DNA from: Candidatus Moanabacter tarae
GTDB lineage: Bacteria > Verrucomicrobiota > Verrucomicrobiia > Opitutales > UBA2987
DNA: 64,000 bases
Direction of reading: 5' to 3'
Assembly: GCA_003226295.1 (NCBI GenBank)
Contig: CP029803.1
Location: 354,226 to 418,225 of the forward strand
A program made the translations under genes and the position numbers. Position 1 is the first letter of the stretch. Each line of letters begins with the position of its first letter. Below, one piece after another: positions 17,578 to 26,116 of this stretch. The notes beneath the pieces are model-generated. The model had not been told where the DNA came from and searched no databases. It saw only the letters and a list, made by a program, of their open reading frames with translations.

Positions 17578-18978
17578 ATGAGATCTCTCCCTGGAAATGC
17601 GCACGTCCCTGACGATTGTGAGCAAACCGATTCAATCGGGGAAAAGGAATCTAAACCCTTTGCCTATTCCCGCCCTTACGTTATTTCCTGGAATTTGACG
17701 AATCGCTGCAATTTGAAATGTCAACACTGTTACCTGGATGCAGGAGCAAAAAGCGTTCAGCGTCTGAAAGAGGGAGGTTTTGCCGATCGTACTGAAATGG
17801 GGACGGAAGATTGTTTTCAAGTAATTGATCAGATTGCCTCATTTGCACCAGAAGCGCTCACCATTTTGACAGGTGGAGAGCCATTGTTACGCCCGGATAT
17901 CTTAGATATCATTCGATATGCAAAAGAGCATGATCTGTGGACAGTATGCGGGACCAACGGAGTTCTAATCACTGAAAACCTGGCAGGGCTTTTACAGGAA
18001 AATGGGTTACGGGGACTGTCCCTTTCCCTGGATTCACTAGATCCATCTGGCCACGACCGCTTTCGTGGTGTTAAGGGCGCGTGGAAGAACACGGTAAATG
18101 GTGCCAAGATACTTAACAAAACCGGACTCTCATTCATCGTTCAGACAACTGTGGGTAAACATAATCTTGGCGAAATTTCTTCTATTGCCGATTTTGCTCA
18201 TTCCGAAATGGGAGCAAAGGTTTTTAACCTTTATTTTCTAGTATCCACAGGTCGCGGTCAGTTTGTTTCCGACATTTCAAGTGAAGAATACAAACGGGTG
18301 TTGGTCGAGCTCTCTCAGATTCAGCGAAAGTTTGATGGCGAAATGGTAACCAATGCCAAGTGCGCTCCTCACTACTTCAGGCATCTTTTTGAAGAAGAAC
18401 CGGGTTCTAAATTCTTGAAATCGTTTTCCGGTGGTGCAGGAGGGTGTCCGGCTGGAACCCATTACATGGGAATTCGTCCTAATGGTGACATGACTCCTTG
18501 TCCTTATCTGCCCCTCTATGGAGGCAATCTGAGAGAAAAACCAATGCTCGAAATTTGGAACGAATCGGATCTTTTCCGGACTATTCGTAAACGGAATCAG
18601 TTGGGGGATCGATGCGGTGAATGTGAGTTTAATCCGCGGTGTGGGGGATGTCGAGCGAGGGCTTTCGGTAGTAATGGTGACTTCATGGCAGAAGACCCCC
18701 TTTGCGATTATTCTCCAGGGAAGTATTCTCAGGATCAGATAGGAGTTGGGTCAGGGATTGAATATGGCCTTCCTTTTTCATTTAGTGAATCGGATGAGGT
18801 TCAATGGGAACTAGCTGCTCAGGAACGAATGAAACGCATTCCTGCCTTTGTCCGAGGGATGGTGAAACGATCGGTCGAGAAATACTGTCGCGAGCATGGG
18901 TTGAGTAGGGTAACGCCCGACGTGTTGACGGATATTCGAAAACGGATGCCGACGCCGAAGATTTTTGGGGAGCGATAG
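17578..18978 (+). CDS. Radical SAM/SPASM enzyme with C-terminal PCP_red domain
   Basis: A 466-residue radical S-adenosylmethionine enzyme. The [4Fe-4S] motif is Cys44-x3-Cys48-x2-Cys51 in NRCNLKCQHC, followed by the SAM-binding GGEP segment (LTGGEPLLR). A SPASM-type auxiliary cluster domain is seen in CPAGTHYMGIRPNGD, TPCPYLP and CGECEFNPRCGGC. This layout resembles haem-pathway enzymes AhbD/NirJ, which modify propionates of tetrapyrroles, but also peptide-maturing SPASM enzymes. Residues 408-457 add a PCP_red domain (VQWELAAQERM, IPAFVRG, VEKYC). It lies between two other PCP_red proteins. Radical SAM chemistry is confident; a tetrapyrrole substrate is inference from the PCP_red partner and the respiratory neighbours. 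Confidence 0.88.
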   Translation: MRSLPGNAHVPDDCEQTDSIGEKESKPFAYSRPYVISWNLTNRCNLKCQHCYLDAGAKSVQRLKEGGFADRTEMGTEDCFQVIDQIASFAPEALTILTGGEPLLRPDILDIIRYAKEHDLWTVCGTNGVLITENLAGLLQENGLRGLSLSLDSLDPSGHDRFRGVKGAWKNTVNGAKILNKTGLSFIVQTTVGKHNLGEISSIADFAHSEMGAKVFNLYFLVSTGRGQFVSDISSEEYKRVLVELSQIQRKFDGEMVTNAKCAPHYFRHLFEEEPGSKFLKSFSGGAGGCPAGTHYMGIRPNGDMTPCPYLPLYGGNLREKPMLEIWNESDLFRTIRKRNQLGDRCGECEFNPRCGGCRARAFGSNGDFMAEDPLCDYSPGKYSQDQIGVGSGIEYGLPFSFSESDEVQWELAAQERMKRIPAFVRGMVKRSVEKYCREHGLSRVTPDVLTDIRKRMPTPKIFGER

Positions 18979-19298
18979 GCCCCAATAGGTATAGGAATGA
19001 ATGAAATTACAATCTCCCATCAGTGGGACTATAACTAATCCGACGGGTGTGTTGATGGAAGGAGAGTGGCCGAGACTGTTTTATAGGGATTCTCTCTTGA
19101 TATGTTCAATGCATTTTATCTAACAATTGATCGTAGAAGGAGGCGATGCTCTTCGCTACGAAAATTGCAGGCTTCATAAAATTAGACGAATACGCGGAAA
19201 ATTCCTCGACGTAGCGCTGACCATTTGCCAGATTCGCCCAGTGAAGGCTCTTATAAACAGTTAGGGGTATTAAAACCGAAGAATCCTAAATTTACAGT
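18979..19298. other. Intergenic region before the Usp/PCP_red gene
   Basis: About 320 bases with no credible ORF. A 14-base stretch at 19061-19074 resembles the 5' end of tRNA-Ser, but no cloverleaf follows. No clear promoter was identified, though the length suggests the Usp/PCP_red gene has its own. Confidence 0.4.
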
Positions 19299-21395
19299 AT
19301 GTACAAAAAAATACTTGTCCCAGTAGATAACTCTGAATTCTCGAATCACGCTATTCAGGTAGGAATTGAGATTGGCAAGAGGTATGACTCTGAATTAACA
19401 GGCAATCATGTTTATGCGGCGAAGATGCATGATTACCGGTTCAAGCAAATGGAGTTCACGTTACCGGACGAATATTTGCAGGAAACGGAGTTAGAGAGGC
19501 AAAGGAAAATTCATGATAGTCTCATAACGATGGGACTTAAGCTGATTTCCGATTGCTATCTTAACGAGATGGACGAGCAATGTCGTGATGCCGGCTTGTC
19601 TTTAGAAAAGAAGATGATGGATGGGAAGCACCATGTGGAAATCCTTAAGGACATGGCGGCTTCTTGTTACGATCTAACAGTCATAGGCATAAAGGGTATT
19701 GGTAAGACAAAAGACAGTCAGATCGGATCTGTCTGTCAGCAGGTGGCAACAAATGCAAAGGGCGATGTTTGGGTCGTAAAGCATGTTGAAGGGGAGAATG
19801 GGTCGGTAAGGGATTCCATCCTGGTAGGAATCGATGGAAGTCCTCAGTCCTTTGGCGGTCTAATGACGGCGATTGATCTTGCGAAGAAGATGGGCAAAAA
19901 GCTGACACTGATCAGTGTATATGATCCCTATCTTCACTATATGGTATTCAACGGCATCGTCGATGTTTTGACTGAAAAAGCGGCAAAAGTATTCCGATTC
20001 GAAGAACAGAATCAACTTCACGAGGAGATAATCGATACTGGCTTGGCGCAGATTTACCAGTCCCATCTGGATGTTGCTGGAAGTATGGCGAAAGATGAAG
20101 GATTGGAAGTAGAAAAGGTTCTTCTTGACGGAAAGGCTTATCAAAAAATTCTGGATCATATACGTAAAAATCCACCCTGGGTTTTGGTTATGGGCCGGAT
20201 AGGGGTCCACGCAGAGAATGAGACGGCGGGCCTCGGTAGTAATTCTGAAAATCTATTGAGGATGGCTCCTTGCGATGTGCTGCTTACTTCTAAACAGGTG
20301 TATCCAAAACTGGATGTGAAGGCTGAGGAGAGCATCTCTTGGACTCCGGAGGCGGAAAACAGGATGACGCGAGTCCCTCGGCTAGTTAAAGGGATTGCTC
20401 GCACGGCCATACTACGTCTTGCGGTAGAGCAGGGCCATAGCGTTGTCACTAATTCGTTAATCGATGAAGCGATGGATCGGTTTATGCCAAAGTCGGCGGC
20501 CGAAGCCACGAAAGATCTGGCAGAGACGATTGCTTTTGAAAAAGCAAGTAAGGGGGATGCTGCTATCTGCAACCATTGTGGTACAACCGCTTCGGAGGAG
20601 GACCCTGTGAAATGTGCTATTTGCGGAGAGCGCGATTTTCAGAAAGTCACGGTCGAAATGGTTGACAAAATCATCGCTTCAGAGGGGGGATCTAAGGAGG
20701 AATCCTCATATGATGGCCGCAAGCTTAGGTGGACCAGTGATGCGAGAGGGCTTCTTCCGGCAATACAGGACAATTATCAGAAGCGGCGGGCAAAGGCCTA
20801 TATAGAAAAAGCGGCAAGGATGCGTAAACTCAATGCTGTGACATTAGAATTCGCTGAAAAAATCCTCACCGAACTAGGCCATGAAGAGAGTATAGCCGAG
20901 TATGCAGAGAAGAATGATCGGGACGGTGGAACGGTAGAGGAAGAGGAAATTCACGATTCAGGATTGAAGTTAATTGTAAGAGACAAGGGTAATGTACCGT
21001 TGAGATCTGTGTTTTCCTGGACCGATGATGCTGCAGAGCGGATTTTGCGAGTGCCGGCTGGTTTCATGCGGGACAGAGTTCAGGGGAAAGTAGAAAATAT
21101 GGCCCTCGATGAAAAGATTTTAGAGATCAATCTAGAACTTGTGGAAAAGGGTATATCGGCCGGAAGGCAAATGATGGAAGAGATGCTTGCTTCTGCGGGT
21201 CTTTCGAAAGATTCGAATGGAGTAGATAGTAGTAACGGATCGAACTATAAAAATGGTTCTGATGATAAAGTGGATGCAACACCGGTTTACGCTGATATCA
21301 GTATTAACGACTACCCTACGAATTCTCCACCAAAACGGATGATGAATGAGGAGGGAGTGATGAGCGAGCTCGACAAGAAGAGATCTGCACTATAG
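19299..21395 (+). CDS. Tandem universal stress protein with three PCP_red domains and a zinc ribbon
   Basis: A 698-residue multidomain protein. Two universal stress protein domains (about 1-165 and 172-335; the second keeps a glycine-rich MGRIGVHAENETAGLGSNS nucleotide-loop-like segment) are followed by PCP_red copy 1 (346-396, ISWTPEAENRM), a zinc ribbon (Cys424, 427, 439, 442), PCP_red copy 2 (476-525, LRWTSDARG, the most degenerate) and copy 3 (571-620, FSWTDDAAERI). The tail (around 635-655) is rich in Ser, Asn and Gly. Usp domains bind ATP or small ligands; PCP_red is otherwise known from BchB/ChlB. No transmembrane segment, so cytosolic. It closes the PCP_red cluster. The combination suggests a scaffold or sensor; no specific activity is claimed. 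Confidence 0.85.
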   Translation: MYKKILVPVDNSEFSNHAIQVGIEIGKRYDSELTGNHVYAAKMHDYRFKQMEFTLPDEYLQETELERQRKIHDSLITMGLKLISDCYLNEMDEQCRDAGLSLEKKMMDGKHHVEILKDMAASCYDLTVIGIKGIGKTKDSQIGSVCQQVATNAKGDVWVVKHVEGENGSVRDSILVGIDGSPQSFGGLMTAIDLAKKMGKKLTLISVYDPYLHYMVFNGIVDVLTEKAAKVFRFEEQNQLHEEIIDTGLAQIYQSHLDVAGSMAKDEGLEVEKVLLDGKAYQKILDHIRKNPPWVLVMGRIGVHAENETAGLGSNSENLLRMAPCDVLLTSKQVYPKLDVKAEESISWTPEAENRMTRVPRLVKGIARTAILRLAVEQGHSVVTNSLIDEAMDRFMPKSAAEATKDLAETIAFEKASKGDAAICNHCGTTASEEDPVKCAICGERDFQKVTVEMVDKIIASEGGSKEESSYDGRKLRWTSDARGLLPAIQDNYQKRRAKAYIEKAARMRKLNAVTLEFAEKILTELGHEESIAEYAEKNDRDGGTVEEEEIHDSGLKLIVRDKGNVPLRSVFSWTDDAAERILRVPAGFMRDRVQGKVENMALDEKILEINLELVEKGISAGRQMMEEMLASAGLSKDSNGVDSSNGSNYKNGSDDKVDATPVYADISINDYPTNSPPKRMMNEEGVMSELDKKRSAL

Positions 21396-21658
21396 CGCGG
21401 TTCGGCCGTATCGATTGTTGCGCATCTTTTGGAAAATTAGCCGGTTTGAAGTACTCCAGGATTAGGTTGGGGAAGGTTCGAATTTCGATTACTTATTACG
21501 GCTCTTAGAGTCTGCATCGATATTTGACCACCCGAATGAATTTCGAGAAATCGCGTTCGCTTTGAATTGCGCGCTTCGATTGATTGGAGCTGGCATTCTA
21601 CCCGTTAGAAATCAGCTCAAAATTAAAAGGATAACCAAAATCGGTTAATAGGTTTTAT

Positions 21659-21664
21659 TATAAT
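21659..21664 (+). promoter_or_regulatory. Possible -10 element for the GNAT gene
   Basis: A perfect TATAAT lies 28 bases before the acetyltransferase start codon in an AT-rich run. No good -35 hexamer is present at 16-18 bases upstream, so this is weak. Confidence 0.3.
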
Positions 21665-21692
21665 ATTGGTGCCCGCGTTTTAAAACTTTCTC

Positions 21693-22580
21693 ATGCCTTC
21701 ATTCCGCTTCTGCCGTCCTGATGACTCGTCTCTTCTTATTGAGGCGACTAATCAGGCTTTCAATATCCACTTCCCGAGGCTTGTCCCTATCACAGAGGAA
21801 AAGTTCAAACGTGAAATCAAAGAGCTCGATCTGTGGACGAGTTCTTGTGTATTGGCTTCTGAAGATGGAAAACCGATCGGTGTTTTGATCGCAGCCAAGA
21901 GAGAGGAAGCAGCAACGATCCTGAGGTTGGGGGTTGTTCCGAGATTCCAGGGACATGGCTATGGGAGTCACTTGGTAGCTTCTTTGAAAGACAAGATGAG
22001 TGTATTGGGGCCAGCACTTCTGACGGTTGAAATTACGGAAAACCAGGCTGGACTTATTACTTTCTTCCAGAAGCTCGGGTTCGAGTTGGAAGATGAATAT
22101 TATGATTTTATGTTTCAATCTGAACTTGAAGAATCTTCATTACCAGAGCTTGTTTCAGAAATAGGAGTTGACGATTTAGGAAGTCGTTTTCTCCATAGCT
22201 CTGACGGAGAATTCCAAGTAGGAGAGGGATTTTTAGCGTGGATGCGACAGACCCAGACCATCATTAATCAAAAAAATTCTGTTCGAGGCCTTGGTATCCC
22301 TGATCTCGATGGATTCGCAGCCTATCTTTACTATCGGGAAATTCAGGGATCAGGTGCATGTGAGGGTGGGAGCTACGTTGAGATCGTAGCAATTGGTTGT
22401 CGTATAAGGGAGAAAGCAACAATCCTCTGTGGGATTTTAATTCGTTACCTATTGTCACAAATCCAATCCAGGATCTTAGTACCCAGACTATCTAAATCAG
22501 AGATTTCATATGATATTTTAGAAGAAATTGGATTCGTTCGGGGCGCAAGAATACTCAGGTATGGTGTTGGTATCCAGTAA
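21693..22580 (+). CDS. GNAT family N-acetyltransferase
   Basis: A 295-residue protein with a GNAT domain in its first half (about 1-150). The acetyl-CoA pyrophosphate loop is recognisable as VVPRFQGHGYGSHL, and the downstream FFQKLGF helix-strand is typical. The second half has no recognised family; it may be a degenerate second GNAT copy, as in tandem GNAT proteins (EIGFVRGARI near the end resembles the motif B region). The acceptor substrate is unknown. The preceding 300 bases hold no gene. Confidence 0.8.
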   Translation: MPSFRFCRPDDSSLLIEATNQAFNIHFPRLVPITEEKFKREIKELDLWTSSCVLASEDGKPIGVLIAAKREEAATILRLGVVPRFQGHGYGSHLVASLKDKMSVLGPALLTVEITENQAGLITFFQKLGFELEDEYYDFMFQSELEESSLPELVSEIGVDDLGSRFLHSSDGEFQVGEGFLAWMRQTQTIINQKNSVRGLGIPDLDGFAAYLYYREIQGSGACEGGSYVEIVAIGCRIREKATILCGILIRYLLSQIQSRILVPRLSKSEISYDILEEIGFVRGARILRYGVGIQ

Positions 22581-22753
22581 GAGGTGCGTGTGAAGTAAAA
22601 TGAAGAGTTGGTTTTGAATTATGTATATTCGCTATTTACCTTCGTATGAACTAAGTGAACGAACTTTCCTATCTAATTCTGAGAATCATTAATCCTTGAT
22701 TTTTAAGCATTGAATATTCGGAATTATGTGTCCCAAGATTACTACCTAATGGA

Positions 22754-23197
22754 GTGTCTGTATCACCAATTGTGAGCTCTTACATGTCGAATTTCCTGAC
22801 AGAATGGATCCTTCCAACCGCTCGAGGTGACCCTTACCGGCGGGCTGCAATTATGTATCTAATTTATGGAATCGTTTATCTTCTAGGTGCTATCTTGCAG
22901 ATTACTCCGGAGCGGATGGGGGTTTTTTTCGGCTTTGTCCCTTGGTGGGCTTTCTATTTACTCGGAATGCTTTCCGTCGTTTTCCTGCCTTTCCTCGTTT
23001 GGTGCCGTTTGAAATGGTTTACTCGTGTTCTTGCATTCGGGCCTGCTATCAAATCGATCAGTCTAGTTTTTAAACAGTATCGGATCCTTGTCACAGGGGA
23101 AACACCGCTATTCTATAATTGGCTTTTCATCTTTGTGGCTCTTTTTGCCGCAATTCATCTGTTTCAGGCAGGATGGGGTTGTTGTCGACAAACTTAA
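22754..23197 (+). CDS. Small integral membrane protein
   Basis: A 147-residue hydrophobic protein with about four transmembrane helices (33-48, 60-80, 83-100 and 121-140) rich in aromatic residues. It starts with GTG at 22754 preceded by a weak ggag. An alternative ATG lies 10 codons in (MSNFL). I do not recognise the family. It is convergent with the respiratory block. Confidence 0.55.
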   Translation: MSVSPIVSSYMSNFLTEWILPTARGDPYRRAAIMYLIYGIVYLLGAILQITPERMGVFFGFVPWWAFYLLGMLSVVFLPFLVWCRLKWFTRVLAFGPAIKSISLVFKQYRILVTGETPLFYNWLFIFVALFAAIHLFQAGWGCCRQT

Positions 23198-23277
23198 GAG
23201 CTAATCAGACAGCAAGTGGTTATTAAATAGAAATCAGATACTTTTCGAATCTCTCGGGCCAGGTCAGGTTTCCTTAG

Positions 23278-23310
23278 AGTTGCCAGGTCTGGCCGACCCT
23301 TCCGGCAACT
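23278..23310. repeat. Nested hairpin in the convergent gap
   Basis: A perfect 7-bp outer stem (agttgcc 23278-23284, ggcaact 23304-23310) encloses a 4-bp inner stem (ggtc/gacc) with a five-base loop. It lies between the convergent membrane protein gene and the last cytochrome c gene and could act as a bidirectional terminator, although no T-tract follows. Confidence 0.4.
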
Positions 23311-23426
23311 TTAACTGGCGGAACTAGCTGATGCCATCATCCCTACCATTCCGTTTGCTGGACTGAGCCAACCGCTAAAGCCGACAGCGGTACTTTGAAG
23401 ACCAATAAATATAAGGAATTCTGAAA

Positions 23427-25268
23427 TCAAACTGTTTGGGGAGTAGCGAGATCTTCGGATCGAGCGCGCCAGCGGATGAAGGCGATAAGGATGATTTCTA
23501 TAATGACTGTTAAAATTGCGTATTTAGCCATTGGCACGATAGGAGAGACAGTTTGTTTTGGTTTGAGGAAAATGGAGTACCACGAGGAAAGTCCCGTTTT
23601 GATTCCATGTTCACGATTAAAGCCGTCCCAAACAAAGAAGGAAATTGGAATAAATACGCCTTCTGCAAATGACAGGCCATCGGGTTGTTCTCGTTTTTGT
23701 TTGAAGGTTACGGCCCATTCTCCGGCATCGTAGGTAGCAGTCATGGAAGTTCCGGTTAATTCCTTTGCCTGAATGCCGGCGTAGCCATTGCCAATGAACT
23801 GTCTAAGTTCGCCGTTACCGGCCAAATCAGCGTACCAAAGATCAACTGATCTTTGAGGATCGCCAAAAACGAAAAAGGGTTTTTTGAAGCCCTCAGGCAT
23901 AGCGGTGGGCCATTGAATGGCAACCGCATCGGAGTATTGCTCTGAGGTTTCGTCATGATGCGCAACACTTTGGGGAACGGTGTCTTCCACAGGCAGACCA
24001 GGGGCGTTGCTACCTGAGCGATCGGCCGACATGTCATTCCAGGTCACAAGAATAGCTATTTCATCTGTATTGTAAATGGCTCGCACTTCGATGGAATTGG
24101 TAGCCGGGAAATACTCGCGTCCCGGCTCGATGAGCTGACCCACTATGGGAATGTGGGCAGTTAGAGCATTCCCAAAGAGGGACTGGTCATTGGAAATATC
24201 AAAATCCCTTTCGACGTAATCCGCCACGATAGTGGTAGAGAAATCAGAGTCGACGCGTTTTGAGAGAGAAACGATATAATTGACTAAGTCCCAGCGGTCT
24301 TGTTCAGACATGGAGTCCTGATATGAGGGCATAGGAGTTCCGTTGATTCCAGTTGTAACGGTGCGATAAATGTCTTCGCGGGTGGATCCACCTCGAAAGG
24401 CCCAGCGCTTGGTCAGGTCGGCGGGCCGTATGGGGTTCTTTTCATCTCCAAAATCGTCTTCCAGAGTCGGTGCAGAAACGCCGTCAGTTCGTCCAAGGTC
24501 CCCATGGCATGTATAGCACTCATTCTGGACATAAATTTCACGTCCTCTCAGGGCTGATTCCTCAGAAAATTCAGGAGCCTTTCCCAATGTTAAAGGTATT
24601 GGGCTGAAGTCTGGATCTGCGAAGTCAGCATTAAAGGTCTTTAGGTAATAGGCAAGATTTGTGATCTCTTCATCACTAAGATTGGTAAAAGGAGGCATCC
24701 CAGTGAAAGGCATCCCTTTCTGGATAATATGCTTAATATCTTCCGTCGTCGGCAGTTCTCCGCTCGGCGTAGTCCGGATTTTGTACTTTCCACTAGTAAA
24801 GTCCCTTGGTTTAGGTCGGAAAAAGGCTTCTGCTGAACCTTTCCCGTCTCCTTCATTGCCGTGACAGTGAGCACAGTAATTTTGATAGAGTTCTTTTCCT
24901 TCAGCCCGTTGGGTCTCGGAGCCGAGATCAAGGGATTGAGCTAGAAGGGAAGAGGAAGTGAGACACAGAGTGCTGAATTGCCAAACAAGAAACTTTCGGA
25001 ACAAAAGCTGGAAGGAGTAGAAAATGGGAATATGATGGAACCAGATTTTTAATTTACCACCTCGATTATCTCGAAGAGTTTTAGGTAAAGAAAAAAGATA
25101 ACGGAAGAATGCGAATATAAACAAGTTAGAGTTAAACCCCTCGCCTGTGTTACCCTGATCTGAAGGAATACCAGGACCCTGACAGGCAGCTTTGGTAATC
25201 TCAAAGTTACAGATCCGCCGTAAGCGTCCCGCCAGCTGACGGTGAAACGAATTCAGTCTCTCTCTCAT
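23427..25268 (-). CDS. Dihaem cytochrome c fused to ethylbenzene-dehydrogenase-type haem domain
   Basis: A 613-residue exported electron-transfer protein. Two class I cytochrome c modules carry CAHCH (Cys132/135, His136) and CYTCH (Cys251/254, His255), each followed by a late methionine ligand region. Residues about 345-590 resemble the EB_dh haem-b-binding domain of the ethylbenzene dehydrogenase gamma subunit (FGDPQRSVDLWYADL). A C-terminal transmembrane helix (about 585-605) anchors it. The ATG at 25268 is two bases after the upstream stop with AAGG before it, but the first 88 residues look unlike the family. A TTG at 25004 would place a normal signal peptide (FRKFLVWQFSTLCLTSSS) at the start. 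It is the last gene of the block. Confidence 0.82.
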   Translation of the reverse strand: MRERLNSFHRQLAGRLRRICNFEITKAACQGPGIPSDQGNTGEGFNSNLFIFAFFRYLFSLPKTLRDNRGGKLKIWFHHIPIFYSFQLLFRKFLVWQFSTLCLTSSSLLAQSLDLGSETQRAEGKELYQNYCAHCHGNEGDGKGSAEAFFRPKPRDFTSGKYKIRTTPSGELPTTEDIKHIIQKGMPFTGMPPFTNLSDEEITNLAYYLKTFNADFADPDFSPIPLTLGKAPEFSEESALRGREIYVQNECYTCHGDLGRTDGVSAPTLEDDFGDEKNPIRPADLTKRWAFRGGSTREDIYRTVTTGINGTPMPSYQDSMSEQDRWDLVNYIVSLSKRVDSDFSTTIVADYVERDFDISNDQSLFGNALTAHIPIVGQLIEPGREYFPATNSIEVRAIYNTDEIAILVTWNDMSADRSGSNAPGLPVEDTVPQSVAHHDETSEQYSDAVAIQWPTAMPEGFKKPFFVFGDPQRSVDLWYADLAGNGELRQFIGNGYAGIQAKELTGTSMTATYDAGEWAVTFKQKREQPDGLSFAEGVFIPISFFVWDGFNREHGIKTGLSSWYSIFLKPKQTVSPIVPMAKYAILTVIIEIILIAFIRWRARSEDLATPQTV

Positions 25269-25270
25269 CC

Positions 25271-26110
25271 TTAGTGGGCCATATGCATGTCAGCCCTAGG
25301 GCTTGAATTAGTGAAATGGTAGATAAACATAATTACATCCCAGATCTCCTCTTCGGTGAGGAATTTTTCCCAGGCAGGCATGGCAGAACTCCAAGGGCCA
25401 GATTCGTCGGGGAGATCAGGCCCTCCTTTAGCTACTCGCCAGAATACGTAGTTCTCCTGGAGTTGGGAGATAGTTCCAGAATCGGCAAGATTGGCTGGGA
25501 TGGGATTGAAACCGTGAGCATAGATGCCATTACCTTCAAGTGTGTCACCGTGGCAGAATACGCAGTTGTCATAGTAGATCCTACGCCCGTTTTCGACGTG
25601 CTGAAGGAAAGCTTTGGGGTCTTCGGTTTCAAGTTTTCGATAGGGATTCTCCAACTTGGCAAGATCTACAGATTTCCCTTCATAGGAGAACTTTGATGGT
25701 GGTGCAGGATGGATGGATCGGCCAAAAACAGGAGCTACAATGTCGGTCTGCATATCCAGATAGACCTTCCATGCAACGAGTAAAGGAATTAGAAGAGTTA
25801 CTGCGATGAGGGGGATCTTAAATTTCTGGTCAACGAGGAAGCGAACAATTGGCCCCGTAGTTTCTCTGAGCTTCTGAGAGTCGGCTCCGATGTAGAAAAG
25901 TAGCGCAATAGTAATGATCCCCATAAACATCTGAATGATTGATACAGGCAGGGGAGGGGTGATAGCGTATCTGAGGATTAAAAGCATCCCGATCCACCAT
26001 ATAACGACCCAGAAGAGAGTATTCATCCATGAAAGGTTTCTCCATCTGCTGACCAAATACAGAATCAACATGGCTGAAAAAACGAGAGGGATAAATAGAA
26101 TGGTGGGCAT
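25271..26110 (-). CDS. Membrane-anchored monohaem cytochrome c
   Basis: A 279-residue protein with four N-terminal transmembrane helices (about 3-20, 31-47, 57-74, 99-117) and a periplasmic cytochrome c domain with one haem site, CVFCH (Cys183/186, His187), and a candidate axial Met in SSAMPAW. It lies six bases after the preceding cytochrome gene, with an AGGA ribosome-binding site overlapping that gap, and its stop is two bases before the next start. It probably passes electrons to or from the bd-like membrane protein encoded upstream. Confidence 0.85.
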   Translation of the reverse strand: MPTILFIPLVFSAMLILYLVSRWRNLSWMNTLFWVVIWWIGMLLILRYAITPPLPVSIIQMFMGIITIALLFYIGADSQKLRETTGPIVRFLVDQKFKIPLIAVTLLIPLLVAWKVYLDMQTDIVAPVFGRSIHPAPPSKFSYEGKSVDLAKLENPYRKLETEDPKAFLQHVENGRRIYYDNCVFCHGDTLEGNGIYAHGFNPIPANLADSGTISQLQENYVFWRVAKGGPDLPDESGPWSSAMPAWEKFLTEEEIWDVIMFIYHFTNSSPRADMHMAH

Positions 26111-26116
26111 AGGATC

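Noticed and set aside
19061-19074. Stretch resembling the 5' end of a tRNA-Ser gene
   Set aside because: Only about 14 bases match; no anticodon arm, variable arm or T-arm follows, so it is probably chance.
21699-22118. 139-codon minus-strand frame inside the GNAT gene
   Set aside because: Antisense shadow of the acetyltransferase with no family features.
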